The notes under the pieces were generated by a model. That model worked only from the letters and a program-made list of their open reading frames with translations. It ran no database searches and was not told where the DNA came from. The translations under genes were made by a program, and so were the position numbers. From NCBI GenBank assembly GCA_016763665.1, contig JAESTI010000434.1:1-7073 (forward strand): DNA of 7,073 nt, read 5' to 3'. This DNA comes from Bacteroidia bacterium (lineage in GTDB: Bacteria > Bacteroidota > Bacteroidia > Flavobacteriales > NORP286). Positions 3,975 to 7,073 of this stretch are shown here, in pieces; the stretch's first letter is position 1, and every line of letters begins with the position of its first letter.

Positions 3975-6602
3975 ATGTACAGCGAAAAAAAAGGAATTAT
4001 TATTAAAAGCCATCATCGCTTTTACCCTCTTTCCCCCTGGAGGTTTGCAATGAGTATTTTGTTTTTGTTGTTTTTTATTCCAACTAATTCTTTTGCCGAT
4101 GATACTAACCCTGATTACGATGAAGTATTGGTATTTCTCAATGTAAATCAGATAGGTAATTGTGAAATACCAACAGTAATCCGTGATAAAGAAATATATC
4201 TACCCATAATTGATATTTTCAGATTTTTAGAAATTAAATTTATTCCGACTGATGGATTGGATTCGATAAGTGGGTTTTTTATACATCAAAAAAACGGCTA
4301 CCTTATAGATAGAATAAACAACCGTATTATTTATCAAGAAAAAATCTATGACCTCAATGCAGGAGATTTATTTCGCACAGAAACGAATTTATATCTTAAA
4401 TCAGATTATTTCGGGCAGATTTTCGGTTTAGAATGCACATTCAACTTCCGAAGTTTATCAGTATCAATAAAATCAAAACTAGAACTTCCTTTAATGCGCA
4501 AGATGCGATTGGAACAAATGCGTTTAAACATTAACCGATTAAAAGGAAGTATAAAGGCGGATACAATCATTAGAAGAAGCCGTCCCTTTTTTCATTTTGG
4601 AATAGCAGATTGGTCAATTACCACAAATCAACAAGTTAAAGGCCGTAGCAACACCTGGTTCAACCTTGCTCTTGGTGCGATGTTGGCTGGTGGTGAATTT
4701 AAAGGTATTGTTAACTATAAGGATAACCAACCATTTTTAGAAAAGAATCAATATTATCTCTGGCGATATGTAAATAACGATCAAAAAGCAATGCGACAGG
4801 TAATGATTGGTAAAATTGGAGCCCAGTCCATATCAACCATTAACGATCCTATTGTAGGAGTGCAGGTTACCAATTCATCTACTATTGTTAGAAAACATTT
4901 TGGTACTCATACACTGAGTAATTATACAGAACCGAATTGGACAGTTGAACTATATGTAAATAATGTTTTAGTCGATTATGTAAAGGCTGACGCATCAGGA
5001 TTCTTCACTTTTGATGTGCCTCTTATTTATGGGAATACCGATATTATGCTCCGTTATTATGGACCATGGGGGGAAGAAAAAAGCACGGAAGAAAATTTCA
5101 GAATACCACATAAATTTTTACCTCACAAAGAATTTGTATATACCCTAAGCTCTGGGATTGTTGAAGACGGTAATGGTAGTTTTTTTTCACAGGGAAGAGT
5201 AAATTATGGATTGTCCCAACGAATTTCAGTGGGTGGAGGAGTAGAGTACCTTTCGTCAATTTCAAAAGATAAATACATGCCCTTTTTAAATACTTCAATA
5301 AGATTAGGGTCTAACCTGCTTTTTACTGAAGAATATACCTACGGGGTTAGAAATAAAGGTATGTTAAGTTATAATTTGCCTCGCAGTGGTAAGGTTGAAC
5401 TCCATTACGCCAAATATAACGAGGCTCAAGAGGCAATTATTCACAATTATAATGAAGAACTCAAAGCGATGATTTCGAATTCATTTAAAATGCGGCAAAT
5501 TTCAGTTTTTTCGCGACTCACTATTAATAACTACAGGCTCCACTCAACAAAGTACTTTAATACCGAATTTATCTTGTCAGGCTCGGCTAAAAGAGTCAGT
5601 GTGAACTTAACAACTGTTGCATATTATATAAAAAAAACAAATGAGGGCCTAAGGGAGCAACCCATCAGGCCCTATGTTTACAACAATTTGTCATTATCAT
5701 TAATGTTTCCGAAGGGTGTTATTTTCAGGCCTCAGATAGGCTATGAATATGAAAATAATAAAATCTTATCTATACAAGTTGGTTTGAGAAAACATATTAT
5801 TAAACATGGGTCCATCAATATAGGATATGAATTCACCCCAAGTACTAATCTAACCTATTGGAATATTGAATTTAGATACGATTTCTCATTTGCTCACATA
5901 GGATCCTCAGTAAATTATAGTAAAAACAGAACTGTATTCTTTCAGTCTGCAAATGGAAGTTTGATTTACGAGCCAAAAACAAAATTTATTGATTTTAATA
6001 GAAATAATAATATGGGAAAAGCAGGAATTATCTTTTCACCATTTCTTGATATGAATGATAATGGCAAAAAAGATAATAATGAACCCAAAGTTAGTGGAGT
6101 CAATATTCGAGTCAATGGAGGAGGTATAAAAAAGAATAGACAGGATACTACAATTGTTATTTTAGGTTTGGAACCCTATATAAACTATTTTGTTGAACTT
6201 AATGCAAATGGCTTTGAATACATTGCTTGGAAAATTAAAAAACTAAACTTAAGTATTGCTATTAATCCTAACCAGTTAAAATTAGTTGAAATTCCAGTTG
6301 CAGTTGTTGGTGAAGTTGCAGGAATGGTTTACATTAAAGACAAAAACGAACAAAATGGCATAGGTCGTATTAAGGTTTGTTTTTATAATAACGATTCTGT
6401 TTTTGCATGTACGCATTCTGAAATGGATGGCTATTTTAGCTTTCTAGGCCTGTCTCCAGGTTCTTATACAGCAAGTATAGACACTACGCAATTGCGCGAT
6501 TTGCAAATGTCAGCCACTCCAACATCTTTATTTTTTGACATTCATAGCAGCAGAGAAGGAGATGTTGTGGATGATTTAAAATTTGTGCTCCGCAAAAAAT
6601 GA
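3975..6602 (+). CDS. outer-membrane usher-like protein of a chaperone-usher system
   Basis: This 875-aa protein is a predicted outer-membrane beta-barrel that would secrete and polymerise the DUF4402 subunits. The signal peptide ends at SFA|D42. Residues about 48-170 form a soluble N-terminal domain (VLVFLNVNQI, DKEIYLPIIDIF, LYLKSDYFG, ending at LELP), the place where ushers bind chaperone-subunit complexes. From about 203 on, alternating strands fit a barrel, interrupted at about 318-380 by an Ig-like segment (TVELYVNNVLVDYV, DASGFFTFDVPL, DIMLRYYGPWGEE) in the position and style of the usher plug/middle domain. Strands resume from about 385 to 675. The C-terminus differs from PapC-type ushers: about 685-775 resembles an SdrD-B-type domain with a calcium-site-like motif (DMNDNGKKDNNEP, 692-704), and about 778-836 is a carboxypeptidase-regulatory-like fold (VAGMVYIKD, DGYFSFLGLSPGSYTASID). 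The length is within the usher range. The start may instead be Met26 (4050). An unrelated barrel is possible, but the chaperone and subunit neighbours favour an usher. Confidence 0.78.
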   Translation: MYSEKKGIIIKSHHRFYPLSPWRFAMSILFLLFFIPTNSFADDTNPDYDEVLVFLNVNQIGNCEIPTVIRDKEIYLPIIDIFRFLEIKFIPTDGLDSISGFFIHQKNGYLIDRINNRIIYQEKIYDLNAGDLFRTETNLYLKSDYFGQIFGLECTFNFRSLSVSIKSKLELPLMRKMRLEQMRLNINRLKGSIKADTIIRRSRPFFHFGIADWSITTNQQVKGRSNTWFNLALGAMLAGGEFKGIVNYKDNQPFLEKNQYYLWRYVNNDQKAMRQVMIGKIGAQSISTINDPIVGVQVTNSSTIVRKHFGTHTLSNYTEPNWTVELYVNNVLVDYVKADASGFFTFDVPLIYGNTDIMLRYYGPWGEEKSTEENFRIPHKFLPHKEFVYTLSSGIVEDGNGSFFSQGRVNYGLSQRISVGGGVEYLSSISKDKYMPFLNTSIRLGSNLLFTEEYTYGVRNKGMLSYNLPRSGKVELHYAKYNEAQEAIIHNYNEELKAMISNSFKMRQISVFSRLTINNYRLHSTKYFNTEFILSGSAKRVSVNLTTVAYYIKKTNEGLREQPIRPYVYNNLSLSLMFPKGVIFRPQIGYEYENNKILSIQVGLRKHIIKHGSINIGYEFTPSTNLTYWNIEFRYDFSFAHIGSSVNYSKNRTVFFQSANGSLIYEPKTKFIDFNRNNNMGKAGIIFSPFLDMNDNGKKDNNEPKVSGVNIRVNGGGIKKNRQDTTIVILGLEPYINYFVELNANGFEYIAWKIKKLNLSIAINPNQLKLVEIPVAVVGEVAGMVYIKDKNEQNGIGRIKVCFYNNDSVFACTHSEMDGYFSFLGLSPGSYTASIDTTQLRDLQMSATPTSLFFDIHSSREGDVVDDLKFVLRKK
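4039..4052 (+). promoter_or_regulatory. Shine-Dalgarno with alternative usher start codon
   Basis: GGAGG (4039-4043) lies 6 nt before an in-frame ATG at 4050 (Met26), the only textbook Shine-Dalgarno/start pair seen in the operon. From Met26 the signal peptide would be MSILFLLFFIPTNSFA, which lacks the usual positive N-region. From 3975 that charge is present (K5, K6, R15, R23), and the start is 2 nt after the previous stop. Both starts are plausible and would give 875 or 850 aa. Confidence 0.45.
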
Positions 6603-6633
6603 ATAATAACAACTAAAAGGCAAAAAACAAATT

Positions 6634-6772
6634 AGAGGCGTCCTCTCTCATACCCTGTGTCCCGTTGCTCGAATCTTTTTACTTTTATCCCATGCGGTTT
6701 GGGCTCATCATTTTTCTGCTGTTTTTAGAATGGACATCTTCAATCGCCCAAATTAATTCTGTAAACGGCAAA
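6634..6772 (+). repeat. right direct repeat flanking the operon
   Basis: This is the counterpart of 1151-1280. It covers 58 bp of upstream sequence and the first 27 codons of the intact DUF5686 gene. It starts about 30 bp after the usher stop codon, with no terminator between. A small hairpin with loop CGT (6634-6646, AGAGG/CCTCT) corresponds to AGAGA/TCTCT in the left copy (1151-1163): the loop-closing pair changes from A-T to G-C and pairing is kept. Confidence 0.93.
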
Positions 6773-7073
6773 GTGGTTGATTCGCAAACTAATTACCCCC
6801 TCGCCTTTGTCAACATTACGGCCAATGAGCAAAAAGCAGGCACAGCCACCGACATTGATGGGAAATTTTTGTTGCAGTCACCAGAGTCCATTAAGCAACT
6901 CACATTTAGTTATGTGGGGTACGAGAAACTGAAAATCAATCCTGAAAACAAAAAAAACCTGCTTGTTAAACTAAAAAAAACCAATTATGAACTGCCAGAA
7001 CTGGTTGTGCTTCCGGGTGAAAACCCTGCTCACCGCATCATCAAAAAAGTAACTGAAAACCGCGACATCAACA
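6692..7073 (+). CDS. DUF5686 / carboxypeptidase regulatory-like domain protein (5' part)
   Basis: The first 127 codons are in the window and the gene runs off the right edge. A signal peptide is cut at SIA|Q20. Residues 24-94 are a CarboxypepD_reg-like beta-sandwich (VNGKVVDSQTNYPLAFVNI, GTATDIDGKFLL, LTFSYVGYEKLKI), followed by LPGENPAHRIIKKV (107-120), a highly characteristic junction in DUF5686 proteins. Members of this Bacteroidota family are large outer-membrane proteins with an N-terminal domain like that of TonB-dependent receptors; their function is not established. ATG 6692 is chosen because it gives a complete signal peptide; the frame is open upstream to 6617 but has no better start. 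No Shine-Dalgarno is seen. The gene lies 89 bp after the usher with no terminator, so it may now receive read-through transcription. Its codon use is visibly richer in G and C than that of the operon, supporting a different origin for the operon. Confidence 0.93.
   Translation, partial: MRFGLIIFLLFLEWTSSIAQINSVNGKVVDSQTNYPLAFVNITANEQKAGTATDIDGKFLLQSPESIKQLTFSYVGYEKLKINPENKKNLLVKLKKTNYELPELVVLPGENPAHRIIKKVTENRDIN

Noticed and set aside
5098..5298. Minus-strand open frame inside the usher gene
   Set aside because: It is antisense to the barrel-coding region, is short, and has no recognisable family.
1982..6602. FimA/Mfa1-type (type V) pilus locus
   Set aside because: The subunits lack lipoprotein signals and the long FimA/Mfa1-type propeptide, and a PapD-like chaperone and usher-like barrel are present instead.
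1..7073. CRISPR array, tRNA or rRNA gene
   Set aside because: No regularly spaced short repeats and no cloverleaf or rRNA-like sequence were seen on either strand.

Overview
The window looks like Bacteroidota DNA, probably an environmental or Sphingobacteriia/Chitinophagia/Flavobacteriia-type lineage. It is AT-rich, start codons rarely have a Shine-Dalgarno, and signal peptides are cut in front of Gln (A|Q or S|Q). Promoter-like motifs resemble the Bacteroidota TTTG / TAnnTTTG type. The last gene has the DUF5686 plus carboxypeptidase-regulatory architecture that is typical of the phylum.

Layout: (1) positions 32-114 form a long near-perfect hairpin that overlaps the stop codon of the first gene. 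(2) 112-1122 on the minus strand is a radical SAM/SPASM protein. (3) 1151-1280 is a broken copy of the 5' end of the last gene. (4) 1281-1981 has no recognisable gene; its right end holds the putative promoter and operator region of the following operon. (5) 1982-6602 is a four-gene plus-strand operon: an abundant-type DUF4402 subunit followed by a strong intrinsic terminator, a PapD-like periplasmic chaperone, a second shorter DUF4402 subunit, and an 875-aa outer-membrane usher-like protein that starts 2 nt after the preceding stop. (6) From 6692 to the window end is the 5' part of a DUF5686 gene, preceded by the intact counterpart of the broken copy in (3).

The operon reads as a chaperone-usher-type surface fibre system built from DUF4402 subunits. 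The chaperone would hold subunits in the periplasm, the usher would secrete and polymerise them, the terminator after the first gene would set a high subunit-to-machinery ratio, and the second subunit, which lacks the N-terminal extension of the first, would be a terminal (tip or initiator) subunit. Assembly of a fibre is inferred from architecture and not demonstrated. Bacteroidota are best known for FimA/Mfa1-type (type V) pili, so this is the most interesting part of the window.

The operon and the gene-poor stretch before it lie between two direct repeats of about 130-139 bp, about 90% identical over aligned columns. The radical SAM gene and the DUF5686 gene were therefore probably divergent neighbours, and the operon (about 5.4 kb) was inserted between them. 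The flanking genes also look visibly less AT-rich than the operon.
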